Of a stretch of 64,000 nt of DNA, positions 52,937-61,643 are shown piece after piece; within the stretch, counting starts at the first letter, position 1; each line of letters begins with the position of its first letter. The stretch comes from Streptomyces sp. NBC_01217 (GTDB lineage: Bacteria; Actinomycetota; Actinomycetes; Streptomycetales; Streptomycetaceae), in contig NZ_CP108538.1 in NCBI RefSeq assembly GCF_035994185.1, positions 3,782,001 to 3,846,000 of the forward strand, given 5' to 3'. The translations under genes and the position numbers were made by a program. The notes beneath the pieces were generated by a model. It ran no database searches, had not been told where the DNA came from, and was given only the letters and a program-made list of their open reading frames with translations.

Positions 52937-53503
52937 ATGACGGCCGAGATGACGGCCCCGGCATGGATGCATGAGCAGATCACGGCGGAGGAGTACGAGT
53001 CCTGGTCCGAGGAGCAGTGCGCCGGTATCGAGATCGTGGACGGGATGGTCGTCGTGAGTCCGAGTGCGTCCAAGCGGCACAACCGGCTGGCCCGGATCCT
53101 GGCGAACGCCCTGGACGCCGCCTCGGGCCCGGAGTGGAACGCCGACACGGACTTCGACGTCCGGCTTCAGGACGTCCCTCTCACCAATCGCCGCCCGGAC
53201 GTCGTCGTGTACCGCGCAGACACGATCGACATCACCCCCACCCGTCCTGAGCACGTGCTACTGGTCGCGGAGGTGGTGTCGCCAGGCTCGGAGACCACCG
53301 ACCGGATCGTGAAGGTCGACCAGTACGCCAAGGCAGGCATCGGCTTCTACTGGCGGATCGAGCAGGCCGCGACAGGCGTTCCTCTCGTATACACCTACGT
53401 TCTCGACCCTGCGACGAAGACCTACCGCGACGGAGACGTGTTCACCGGCGTCCTCAAGGCAGCGGCTCCCTTCCCGGTGGAGATCGACCTCGGCCAGATC
53501 TGA
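52937..53503 (+). CDS. Uma2-family PD-(D/E)xK endonuclease-like protein
   Basis: This 188-residue protein starts at ATG 52937 with GGGAGG seven bases upstream. It has the Uma2 (DUF820) pattern ITAEEYESW, IEIVDGMVVVSPSASKRHNRL, RRPDVVVYRAD, HVLLVAEVVSPGSETTDRIVKVDQYAKAGI and FYWRIE, giving the D...E-x-V...K nuclease-type site. The biological role of Uma2 proteins is unsettled; they are very abundant in streptomycetes. It is the last gene before the second tRNA-like site. Confidence 0.88.
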   Translation: MTAEMTAPAWMHEQITAEEYESWSEEQCAGIEIVDGMVVVSPSASKRHNRLARILANALDAASGPEWNADTDFDVRLQDVPLTNRRPDVVVYRADTIDITPTRPEHVLLVAEVVSPGSETTDRIVKVDQYAKAGIGFYWRIEQAATGVPLVYTYVLDPATKTYRDGDVFTGVLKAAAPFPVEIDLGQI

Positions 53504-53643
53504 CCCACGCGCTGCTCAGCAGCCGGCAGCGCGTGAGCGATGCGCGAGCGGATGGCCCGCTACAGAGCGGCATGAGCCGGATCAAGTGGCTCGCCGTGCG
53601 GTTCTGACCAGGGGAAACAGCACCGTGCGGCAGCGCCAGGCAC

Positions 53644-53708
53644 CCCCCGGCAAGGACTCGACCCCACTCCTAAAGCGGGCGTCGCAGGTTCGAATCCTGC
53701 CGGGGCAC
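53644..53708 (+). other. tRNA-Arg(CCT)-like 3' half: second candidate attachment site
   Basis: It shares the CCCCCGGCAAGGA lead-in, ACTCCTAAAGCGGG anticodon region and GCAGGTTCGAATCCTGC T-arm with the copy at 25789-25854, with only a few mismatches. The D-arm is likewise missing. The 130 bp to its left resemble the DNA left of the first copy (GTGAGCGATGCG.GAGCGGAT, a CATGAGC.GGATC block, GACCAGG). It is interpreted as the right boundary of the 27.9-kb island. Confidence 0.7.
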
Positions 53709-53713
53709 CGGTT

Positions 53714-53757
53714 CGGAGAGGGGTCACCTCACGAGTTCGGGAGGTGACCCCTCTCCG
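53714..53757 (+). terminator. 17-bp perfect hairpin after the second tRNA-like site
   Basis: Arms 53714-53730 and 53741-53757 are exactly complementary with a 10-nt loop. It lies 5 bp after the tRNA-like end, where a tRNA terminator would be, and ends about 95 bp before the convergent secreted-protein gene. Confidence 0.8.
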
Positions 53758-53852
53758 ATGTGGCTCATGACCTCGCGCTGCGTGTCCTGCACGACGTGCG
53801 TGCAGACGTCCATGGTGACGTTGATCTGCCGAAGGCAGCGGATTTGCTCCGG

Positions 53853-54572
53853 TCACCCGGCCACGACGCCGAGGGTCGTCGGCCCGTCGATGGATATGTC
53901 GCCGCTGAGCTGGGCGACCTGTGAAACGGTCACGTTCTCGAAGGTGATTGTGCGGGTGGGAACAGCGGGGTGGGCGAGCCATGCGGGCAGCGCGTCGGGG
54001 GTGACGGTGACGCTGCGGTGCGCCGGGAGCGGATCGCCGCCCAGTCCGACGAGCGTGCCGGACAGCTTCTGGGTGTACAGGGTCACCACGTCCTTGCCTT
54101 TGACCGTGGATGTGGTCGCGGACTTGGCCCGCAGACGCATCGCCGCATGGCCGCGGCCCGCCGTCAGGTCGAGGTCGTCGAAGCCCAGCGACCGTGCGGT
54201 GAACTTCAGCACCCGCTCGGACCCGGCCGCGGTCCGGGCGGTGACCACGCCGCGGAAGGCACCGCCGTGCAGCACGAGTCTGTCGGCACGCAGCACCCAG
54301 GGGACGTTCGCCGGACGGTCCGGCAGTTCGGCGACCGGCGTTCCGGCACCTGCTGGTGCATCGGACGTACGGATGCCACCAGGGGTGAGCAATGCCTTCG
54401 AGGCCGCTGGTGTGGCGAGCTGTAGGGCCAAGGACAGGACGGCCACTGCCAGTGCGCAGGCGAGGGGTCGCAGCAGTCGGCCGGCCCAGCGGCTGTTCAC
54501 CGCACTGCTCGGATGGCAGGGATCGGACTCCGGTCCGCTTGCTGCACAGCCGGTCAGGTCGTCACTTCCCAC
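53853..54572 (-). CDS. Secreted protein of the DUF6230/DUF6114 cassette
   Basis: This 239-residue protein has a signal/anchor helix (RLLRPLACALAVAVLSLALQL, about residues 35-55) then a beta-rich domain (VLRADRLVLHGGAFRGVVTA, LKFTARSLGFDDLDL, VTVTPDALPAWL, ITFENVTVSQVAQLSGDI). GTG 54572 overlaps the DUF6114 stop region and has GAGGA at the right distance; GTG 54500 would begin just before the signal helix. It is third in a leftward three-gene unit. Function unknown, probably cell envelope. Confidence 0.65.
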   Translation of the reverse strand: MGSDDLTGCAASGPESDPCHPSSAVNSRWAGRLLRPLACALAVAVLSLALQLATPAASKALLTPGGIRTSDAPAGAGTPVAELPDRPANVPWVLRADRLVLHGGAFRGVVTARTAAGSERVLKFTARSLGFDDLDLTAGRGHAAMRLRAKSATTSTVKGKDVVTLYTQKLSGTLVGLGGDPLPAHRSVTVTPDALPAWLAHPAVPTRTITFENVTVSQVAQLSGDISIDGPTTLGVVAG

Positions 54573-55044
54573 CGCGGTCCTCACCCGCGGGAATGGCCGT
54601 TGATGCACGGTTCGCTGCGGGCTGCGACTCGGGGGCGCCCGTCGGAGGAATCCACGCACAGGCCAGGGATCCACCGATCAGGCCGAAAATCAACCCCATG
54701 AGGAGGCCGCCGAAATTGGCGACGGGAAACGAGACGAGGGCGAGCAGAATGACCGTGATCCCCGCGAATACGTGCACCTGCTGGTGGAACCAGAGGGAGA
54801 TGGCAAGGACCACGAGCAGCACCCCGATGATCAGCGAACCCGCACCTGCCGAGGTCGACAGTGCCAGTGGGATGGCGCCGAAGTCCAAGTGCGCGTACGG
54901 AAAGTAGATGATGGGCAGGCTCGCGGTGAAGGTGAACAGGCCTGCCCAGAAGGGACGTTCGTCCCGCCAGGTCCTGAATCCTCGTCGGGCGTCGTTAGCG
55001 GCGACGCGCAAGTTCCGGCTCCTGCCGAATCGTTCGAAGAACAC
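54562..55044 (-). CDS. DUF6114 membrane protein
   Basis: This 160-residue protein has four membrane helices; WRDERPFWAGLFTFTASLPII and FHQQVHVFAGITVILLALVSFPVANFGGLLMGLIFGLIGG are characteristic of DUF6114. In Streptomyces it nearly always accompanies a DUF6230 gene, as here. No enzymatic residues stand out. It probably forms an envelope complex with the two flanking exported proteins. Confidence 0.82.
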   Translation of the reverse strand: MFFERFGRSRNLRVAANDARRGFRTWRDERPFWAGLFTFTASLPIIYFPYAHLDFGAIPLALSTSAGAGSLIIGVLLVVLAISLWFHQQVHVFAGITVILLALVSFPVANFGGLLMGLIFGLIGGSLACAWIPPTGAPESQPAANRASTAIPAGEDRGGK

Positions 55045-55120
55045 GTGGGCTTTCCATGATGTTCGGCGGCGGGAGTGTGCGGCGAGCGGGCGCGAAACAC
55101 GCGTGTTTCATGCCGGTGAG

Positions 55121-55762
55121 TCAGAAGCACTCGTGGTTGCCTTGTCTGAGCCGCACATCGAGGTCCGGAATGTTGAACGTGGCGGCCGAGGCTGCGACCG
55201 TAGTGAAGCGCACGTCGCGCAGGAGGGCCGAATCCGCCTGCTGAGCAAAGCCGTTGGGATCGAAGAACCGGGAGTTCCTGTCCCCCTGATTGATCGGGCC
55301 CTTGCTGACCGCTCCCGCTGCCACACCGATGTCGAGGTCGTCGAAATTGGCCTGCCCGCTCGACAAGGATGTCGCGTCGAGGAACAAGTTCCTCGCCTCG
55401 ACCCGTCTGCGTTCGCCGCCGGTGATCCTCAGCGTGTACGGGCCCAGGGCTGGGATCGGGACCACGACGGACTGGCACAGTCCGCTGATCTCCGCACGAC
55501 TGGCCCCGGTGACCACGACCGGCACGAGGGCACCCTTCCTGGTCACGTCCACCATGCCGTAGATGCTCAGACCACGGACGTCCAGAGTGTCCATGGCCAC
55601 CTGGAACTTCTGGCCGGAGATGAGGAACGACGCTGCCAGCGCTCCTTGCGCCATGCCGATACCAAGGGCCGTGGCAGCCATGACACTCGGTACGAGGACG
55701 CCGGCAAAGCGCTTCCAGGAGGTCTTGCCGGCGCGGTGCAGCATCCCGTCTCCTCCGGTCAT
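55121..55762 (-). CDS. DUF6230 exported protein
   Basis: This 213-residue protein has an N-terminal signal helix (RFAGVLVPSVMAATALGIGMAQGALAASFLISGQ) followed by the DUF6230 domain (FQVAMDTLDVRGLSIYG, AEISGLCQSVVVPIPALGPYTLRITGG, ARNLFLDATSL, ANFDDLDIGVAAG). Homologues are sometimes labelled cholesterol esterase, without support in the sequence. It is first gene of the cassette, 76 bp before DUF6114. Confidence 0.82.
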   Translation of the reverse strand: MTGGDGMLHRAGKTSWKRFAGVLVPSVMAATALGIGMAQGALAASFLISGQKFQVAMDTLDVRGLSIYGMVDVTRKGALVPVVVTGASRAEISGLCQSVVVPIPALGPYTLRITGGERRRVEARNLFLDATSLSSGQANFDDLDIGVAAGAVSKGPINQGDRNSRFFDPNGFAQQADSALLRDVRFTTVAASAATFNIPDLDVRLRQGNHECF

Positions 55763-56258
55763 GAGGTGGGCTCGCCGATGCCGGCCGGAGGCAGGCGACG
55801 TCCCTCTCTCTAGTGGCGGATCCTAGGCTTCCCGGCCCGGCACCCAACGGCACGTCAGGTCTGCCGTATGGGTGATGCGGTTTCCGTTGCGGCATCCGGA
55901 TGACACGCAGTGCAGTGACGCCGTCGGTGTTCACGACCTGCCGACCCCCGCCAAGTGGACGCACGTCGGGTTTCTGCGGCGGCAGGGACGACAGACACCG
56001 GTGACGTACGCCCGGGATCCGCGCCGGCCGCCGGTCGACCTCCACTACTGAACCACCCGGGGTTCGCTGGAGACAGAAGTATGTCCCGCCTCTCCTGGTG
56101 TCGTTTTTCCGGAAATGCGCTCACCAGCAGCTTCCAGCGGTTGGCAGTTGACTGCGCACTCCCGCCAATCACTCGGTCCGCGTCGGCGGCGAGTGTCCGA
56201 CGGCTGTGTCGCGTCTCTGCTCGGCGCAGGGGCCCGCCGGTGACGGAATGGGGCGGGG
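55763..56258. other. Intergenic region
   Basis: This 496-bp gap lies between two leftward units. It must contain the promoter of the DUF6230 cassette near 55.8 kb. I see no gene, tRNA or strong repeat in it. Confidence 0.5.
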
Positions 56259-56927
56259 TCACCCCGCCAGCACGATGGCGTGCGGCGACGGCGCGAGCCG
56301 TGCCCGGTAGCGGCGGATCCCCCAGCTGCGGTGCTCCAGCTCTGCCGCCACCAGCACCTCCGCCGTGTTCAGCCGATCGGGCACGAGTTCCACCAGCGCT
56401 GCCACCGGATGGTCACCGACCAGCGGGAAGCCCTTGACCTGACGGAACTCCCACTGCGGGTTCGGCTGGGACGCGCCGTGGCCGCGGACGATCCACTCGT
56501 TCCTTTCCGGCCCCGCACCCGACGGCCTCTCCACGCCCACGTCCAGCAGACCTGCCTTGACCGTGAAGCTCATGCCCATGTCGGAGCCGACGACCGGACG
56601 GGTGCGCTCGCCGGGGTCGATCAGCCGCGCGACGGGCCGTGACCGGCCGTCCGGTGTGGACAGTGCCACCCCCAGGGAGGCGTGGCGGAACGCACCTTTG
56701 CCGGCTGGTGTCTCCGGACGGAACGAGCACACCAACAGCATTTGCCGGAACTCGCGGTCGGGCGTTGCCTTGACGTAGGACGCCCACTGATCGGGCACGC
56801 CCTCGTGGTCGGCGGGCAGCACGTCCCAGCCGAACGTGAGCCTGCCGCGCAGCGGCTCGTCGTCGGCCGGGCTGCCGAGCGTGCGCTCCGGCACGAGCTC
56901 GACATCGTGCAACCGGACCTCGGTCAT
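56259..56927 (-). CDS. Hypothetical partner of the CHAT protein (222 aa)
   Basis: I do not recognise this family. It is a soluble protein with beta-rich segments (LHDVELVPERTLG, LRGRLTFGWDVLP, DMGMSFTVKAGLLDVGV, VLVAAELEHRSWGIRRYRARL). ATG 56927 overlaps the CHAT-gene stop (ATGA), so it is made with the protease at a fixed ratio and is a candidate substrate, inhibitor or effector of it. No signal peptide or membrane helix is present. Confidence 0.65.
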   Translation of the reverse strand: MTEVRLHDVELVPERTLGSPADDEPLRGRLTFGWDVLPADHEGVPDQWASYVKATPDREFRQMLLVCSFRPETPAGKGAFRHASLGVALSTPDGRSRPVARLIDPGERTRPVVGSDMGMSFTVKAGLLDVGVERPSGAGPERNEWIVRGHGASQPNPQWEFRQVKGFPLVGDHPVAALVELVPDRLNTAEVLVAAELEHRSWGIRRYRARLAPSPHAIVLAG

Positions 56928-59900
56928 GCCACGGCTCCCTTGCTCCGACCATGCAGGTAGGTGAACGCTCCCCAGTCACGGTAGTGGGGATGCCGGGCAC
57001 GGGTGGCGAGTTGGGCCTCGCGGAAGGCCCGCTCCGGGTCCGTGCCTTGCGCGATCCGATGGTGCATGTGGTGGTAGAAGTACGTGGCCGGCTCCGGGCG
57101 TACGGGCCACAGACACCCGACGACGGCCTGCGCGCCGGCGGTGATCAGTGCCGACGGGATGCCACGGACGTTGTCCGCGCGGTCGAACCGGCCCAGCGCG
57201 GACTCGCACGCGGCGAGAGTGACCAGGCGGACACCGCGCAGGTCGGCCTCCAGGAAGTCGTAGGCGAAGACCCGGCCGTCGTCGTCACGGTCAGGGGTGA
57301 GGTAGAGACAGTGCATCCACGGCGCGTCCTGGTCCAGCGTCCCGTGTACGGCGATGTGGACCACGTCCGCGGTGGCCAGTTCGGCGAGCAGCCTGTCGCG
57401 CGTGGCCGCGGACCCGGTGACGGCGTCCGTGCCGACCGCGTCGGCGACCTTCCGCGCGTGCTCCTCCAGCGCCGGTTCGGCGTGCAGCCCGTAGGGCACG
57501 CCGCCGTCGGCGGAGGCCAGCACCGCGGTGCGGCGCGGCCGTACGGGACCTGCGGTGGGCATCAGGGCTTCGAGGCCGGCGATGGTGGTGACCGTCCAGT
57601 CGTCGGCGATCATCCGGTCCCCGGTGCGGCACAGCGGTAGCGGCAGGTAGTGCAGCGCGCCGTGCGGCCACGCCAGGATCCGGTCCTTGCCCCGGGCCCG
57701 CCACTTGTCCCACAGTTCGCTGCCGCCGAGCGGCATGTCGCCCGGCTGCCGCAGCAGTCGGCTGCCTTCCGGTGTCACGTCGCCGAACAGCGGGTCGCGT
57801 TCGGCCTCCGTCCGGATCGCCTCGACCCGGTCCGCCACCGGGTGCCGGTCGTCGTTCTCGTCCGCGCCGTCGCCCAGGTGCACGATGAGCTCCCGGCCCT
57901 GCCTGGTGACCGCGAGAAGCACGGCCGCGCCGTTCACGGCGGCGGGCAGGAACCAGGTCAGCAGTACGGTCCGGTCGTCCAGCAGTTCGTGCGTCTTCGC
58001 CCAGAGGCGCTGATCGTCGATGAGCGGTGCGGAGCGGCGACTCAGCTCGTCGTCGATGAGCGACGAGATGCGCCACCGCACGTTACGGGCGGTCTGCTGG
58101 GTGTCGTGGCCTCCCAGGCGGCGGTCGGAGTCCAGTACGTTCAGCAGGTGCGGCGACGTGCCGGACGCACCGCGGGAGGCGGCGGGATCCTCCAGGTCGC
58201 GCAGCTTGCCGAGAAGGTGCTGGATGTGCGCGGGCAGCGCGAGCGGACCGTCGATCCGCCACCATGCGCCCAGCTCCGGCCCCTTGCCCGCCTGGTGCAG
58301 ACCGAGCATCAGCCCCATCGGCAGCGTCTCGGATTCTGCGGTGAGCTGCCAGACCGCCGAGTGCACGAGGTCGCGCAGTACCCCGCCGAGTTCGGGTGTG
58401 CGGCTCGTGTCGAAGTTCGGCACGTCCACGATGATCGCGAACAGCGCTGCCTGGAGTTCTTCACCGTGGAGGTTGCCCACCTGCTGCACGAACGGCACGA
58501 GGCTCGCCCGCGCCAGTTCCTCGAAGCCGAGCGAGGCGTAGCCGAGTGCCGCGTACGCGTAGTAACCCCACGGGAACGGGACAGGGCTGGAGACCGGCTC
58601 GCCCGCCTGGGCCGACTGGTGGTACAGGTCCGCCGTCAGCAGTCTGGCTTCTTCGCTCCGTACGTCGCCCGCCTGCCGCAGGAGGGTCAGCCCCAGCGCC
58701 GGCTGCCGCAGGTCGCGGGCGTGTGCGGCCGTATGCAGCAGCGCCGCCGACCGCTGCGCCGGGGTCCAGGACTGCGAGGACTGCGGGAGCGACGCCGCGA
58801 GCGGATGGTCGGGCCCCGGGCAGTCGGTGGGGTCGTCGGGCAGCACGTGAAGCCGTGCCTCGGTCAACTGCCGGCGGTGGGCGGGGTCCCAGCGGACGTC
58901 GAGCTGTTCTGCCCAGTCCAGCACGGTGCGCAGCAGCGGCCGGTCGGCGTGTTCCCGGGCCAGGTTGACGCCCTGGCTGATCACCTTCGCGGTTACGTTG
59001 CTGCCATGGGCGGCGACGAAGTCGGCCAGGGGCGACCCGAACACCGCCCTGGGCAACCCGTCGGCCAGGGCCGGGGGAATCCCGTCCACCACCCTGAGCA
59101 GGAACAGGGCGACATCCGGATCGTCGGCGGTGGACGAGTCGAGCCACGCCGACAGCGCGGCACCGGCGGCATCCCGGTGAACTCCCTCCTCGTCCGCGAG
59201 GATCTGCGCCAACAACGCCAGGAGCCGGGGCTTTCGCGACCCGCCGTCCAGCTCCAGCGCGCGCACCACCAGATGTCCCGCCTCCGCCACCAGCCGGTGG
59301 GACTCGGCTTGGAAGGGCTCCTCGTCGGTGAACCACGTGCGGTACAGGTCCGCGTCCAGCCGGGCGGACCAGACGGTACACATCCCGCGGGCGTAGTGAT
59401 CGGCGGCGAAGTCCTCCGCTCCCCGGGTGGCCATCCGCAAACGGGCGGCGGCCAGCAACCCGGCTTCCAGCTCGGCGGGCTCGCTCAGCTTGTCGATCAG
59501 CCGTGACACCACCGCGTCGGCTTCCTCGAACACCGCGCGATCGCACCGGTCCGCCACCAGGTGGACGGCCGACTCGACGGTACGGAGCGCCGCGTCCCGC
59601 CAGGCGGCCTCCGCCCCGCAGGCGTCGGCGACCTCGGCGACCAGCCTCCAGTAGACGTACATGTACTCGACCAGACCGCGATGGTCGAGGAACTCGTCCC
59701 GGAACAGCAGTTCCACCATCGCCTCGGCGGGCAGCGCCTGGTCCGCGTGTTCCGCCAGGGCTTTTCGCGTCTGCTCCAGTTCGCGCGCCTGTTGCTTCGC
59801 CTGGGACAACGACAGGATCCGGTCGCACACGTGATGTGCCAGCTCCATCAGCGTGCCGACCGGGTCGATGAGGAACCTGACCGTCGGCGCGCTGTCCTTC

Positions 59901-60376
59901 TCATCACGCGGTTCGTGGCCCGGCTCGCCGAAGCGTACGGGGCCGGCACACACCATCCCCTGCCGCGTCTCGAGGTCGAGCGCGCCGATCGGATCGTCCG
60001 TGGCCGGCAGCACATGGGAGACGACCAGCATGACCGAACCCGAGGCGATCGCCGCCTCCCGCCAGCCCGGCGGCTCTTCCGGGCAGAGGTCGTGCACGAA
60101 GTCCGCGCCATCCGGGCTGAGGACGGACAGCACGCCTCCGTCATCCCGCGTGACACACCACCTGTGATCGACAGGGTGGCCGAAGGGCAGTTCGTTCAGC
60201 GAGAGGAGCGCCGGCAGGCCCCACCAGCCGTTCGCGCGGGTGAACAGGCTGCCTCCGGCCCCGTCACCGGCGGTGAACGGGCTGATGCCGGCCAGTCCTA
60301 CCGCCAGTCCGGCATGCCGGACACCGTCCACCTCCACCGTGAACGCCCACCCAGTGATGTCCCGCGACAGCCGCAC
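56924..60376 (-). CDS. Large CHAT-domain (caspase-like) protease
   Basis: The product has about 1150 residues. The C-terminal ~300 residues form a CHAT domain with DVVHIAVHGTL (His1011) and VTLAACESALG (Cys1057), the caspase-like dyad, then GIPSALITAGAQAVVGCLWPV. The N-terminal ~120 residues are beta-rich, and the middle ~650 residues are helical, TPR-like sensor repeats. GTG 60376 has GGGGGG six bases upstream; ATG 60403 is possible. The much longer open frame upstream belongs to a dead IS630 copy. CHAT proteases act in several bacterial immune and cell-death systems; the trigger here is unknown. Confidence 0.85.
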   Translation of the reverse strand: MRLSRDITGWAFTVEVDGVRHAGLAVGLAGISPFTAGDGAGGSLFTRANGWWGLPALLSLNELPFGHPVDHRWCVTRDDGGVLSVLSPDGADFVHDLCPEEPPGWREAAIASGSVMLVVSHVLPATDDPIGALDLETRQGMVCAGPVRFGEPGHEPRDEKDSAPTVRFLIDPVGTLMELAHHVCDRILSLSQAKQQARELEQTRKALAEHADQALPAEAMVELLFRDEFLDHRGLVEYMYVYWRLVAEVADACGAEAAWRDAALRTVESAVHLVADRCDRAVFEEADAVVSRLIDKLSEPAELEAGLLAAARLRMATRGAEDFAADHYARGMCTVWSARLDADLYRTWFTDEEPFQAESHRLVAEAGHLVVRALELDGGSRKPRLLALLAQILADEEGVHRDAAGAALSAWLDSSTADDPDVALFLLRVVDGIPPALADGLPRAVFGSPLADFVAAHGSNVTAKVISQGVNLAREHADRPLLRTVLDWAEQLDVRWDPAHRRQLTEARLHVLPDDPTDCPGPDHPLAASLPQSSQSWTPAQRSAALLHTAAHARDLRQPALGLTLLRQAGDVRSEEARLLTADLYHQSAQAGEPVSSPVPFPWGYYAYAALGYASLGFEELARASLVPFVQQVGNLHGEELQAALFAIIVDVPNFDTSRTPELGGVLRDLVHSAVWQLTAESETLPMGLMLGLHQAGKGPELGAWWRIDGPLALPAHIQHLLGKLRDLEDPAASRGASGTSPHLLNVLDSDRRLGGHDTQQTARNVRWRISSLIDDELSRRSAPLIDDQRLWAKTHELLDDRTVLLTWFLPAAVNGAAVLLAVTRQGRELIVHLGDGADENDDRHPVADRVEAIRTEAERDPLFGDVTPEGSRLLRQPGDMPLGGSELWDKWRARGKDRILAWPHGALHYLPLPLCRTGDRMIADDWTVTTIAGLEALMPTAGPVRPRRTAVLASADGGVPYGLHAEPALEEHARKVADAVGTDAVTGSAATRDRLLAELATADVVHIAVHGTLDQDAPWMHCLYLTPDRDDDGRVFAYDFLEADLRGVRLVTLAACESALGRFDRADNVRGIPSALITAGAQAVVGCLWPVRPEPATYFYHHMHHRIAQGTDPERAFREAQLATRARHPHYRDWGAFTYLHGRSKGAVA

Positions 60377-60479
60377 GCCGTTCCCCCCGCGCCAACCGGT
60401 CATCAACGGGTTCAACAATGGCACGGCCCTGGTCGTACCCGCTCGCTCTCCGCGGGACTGCCGAGCACATTCTCGGCTG

Positions 60480-60860
60480 TGAGATACCCGTTGGAGAGCA
60501 GGTATACGGGCATGGGCATGGGCATGGGCGACCCCGGCCCGGGCAAGGTCGGTGAAGTCGTTGGGCGCCACGAGCTTGCGCTGCACGACAGAGAAGAAGA
60601 TCTCCACCTGGTTCGGCCAGGAGGCGTGCACGGGGTGTGGACCAGCACCGCGTTGGGGAACGCGGCGGCCGGGCGGGCGGCGGCCTTCTTGCCGCGGTGG
60701 GAGGAGCCGTTGACCACGACCCAGAACATGCGTTTCACGCTCGCGCGGGACATCGCAGGCGGACAGGTAGGCCAGGATGGAGGTCTTCTCGTCCGCGCTG
60801 ATGACGTACTGGTTCCGGCACGACCACCGCGACAGCGGCACCGCGCACGCACCCGAGCCT
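60480..60860 (-). pseudogene. Decayed IS630-family transposase
   Basis: Minus-strand fragments YVISADEKTSI (about 60808-60775), RMFWVVVNGSSHRGKKAAAR (another frame) and HASWPNQVEIFFSVVQRKLV / PNDFTDLA (60631-60535) are IS630 catalytic blocks separated by an internal deletion and a frameshift. Near 60508-60530 a short tandem repeat of GGGCAT units interrupts the C-terminus. It is not closely related to the intact IS630 at 19.8 kb. Confidence 0.8.
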
Positions 60861-61058
60861 GGTGCTCGGTCTTGTGACCCCGGGCCGGCTTCTTCAACCG
60901 GTGCCGTGCCGCTCGGCGGCAGTCGGGACCATCGGGCGCGCGGTGGCAACAGGCAGGGCAGGCAGAACGATCAGCAGAAGTGGACCAGGTCGGCCGCAGC
61001 CCGCCGGAGCCGGTCCGGCTCTGGACAACGTGGCCGGCGATCTCGAATAATCCGGGCC

Positions 61059-61643
61059 ATGTCTGTTCTCGTCGACCCAACAGTTCCGGTCGGCTCCCTC
61101 GCTGCGCGGTCCCAGCCCACTTTGACCGCCGGCGGCGGCGTGCTGCTGCGGCCGTGGAATCCCGGCGATGCCCAGGCCGTCATGGACGCCTACCAGGACG
61201 GGGAGATCCAGCGCTGGCATGTGCAGCGGGCCGACTCCCCTGCCGAGGCCCGGGAGTGGATCGCAGGCTGGCAGGGCGGCTGGGCGGCCGAGACCGGTGC
61301 GCACTGGGCAGTGGTCGACTCGGCGAGCGATGTCCTGCTGGCTCGCGCCGCGTTGAAGGGGCTGAAGTTCGCAGACGGTGCCGCCGACGTCGCCTACTGG
61401 ACCGTACCAGCCGCCCGAGGAAAGGGCGTCTGTCCGCGGGCAGTCGACGCGATGGCGCGCTGGGCCTTCGAAGTCGCCGGCTTTCACCGTCTTGATCTCA
61501 AACACGCCATCGGCAATACGGCGTCCTGCCGCGTGGCGGAGAAGACCGGCTTCGTCGCGGAGGGCGTGCTCCGCAGTGCATGGCTCCAGTCGGACGGTCG
61601 GCACGACGTGCACGTGCACGCGCGCCTGCGCTCCGAGGGATGA
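61059..61643 (+). CDS. GNAT acetyltransferase (RimJ/RimL-like)
   Basis: This 194-residue protein has LLRPWNPGDAQAVMDAYQDGEIQRW, the acetyl-CoA region VAYWTVPAARGKGVCPRAVDAMARWAFE and HRLDLKHAIGNTASCRVAEKTGFVAEGVLRSAW, the classic RimJ/RimL-type ending. ATG 61059 follows a weak ribosome site. It acts on an unknown amine substrate. It stands alone between the dead IS630 and a gene-poor stretch. Confidence 0.85.
   Translation: MSVLVDPTVPVGSLAARSQPTLTAGGGVLLRPWNPGDAQAVMDAYQDGEIQRWHVQRADSPAEAREWIAGWQGGWAAETGAHWAVVDSASDVLLARAALKGLKFADGAADVAYWTVPAARGKGVCPRAVDAMARWAFEVAGFHRLDLKHAIGNTASCRVAEKTGFVAEGVLRSAWLQSDGRHDVHVHARLRSEG

Noticed and set aside
56924..60949. 1341-residue CHAT protein using the full open frame
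   Set aside because: The first ~190 codons contain IS630 transposase blocks (SADEKTSI, HASWPNQVEIFF) and belong to a dead insertion sequence; the protease starts near 60376.
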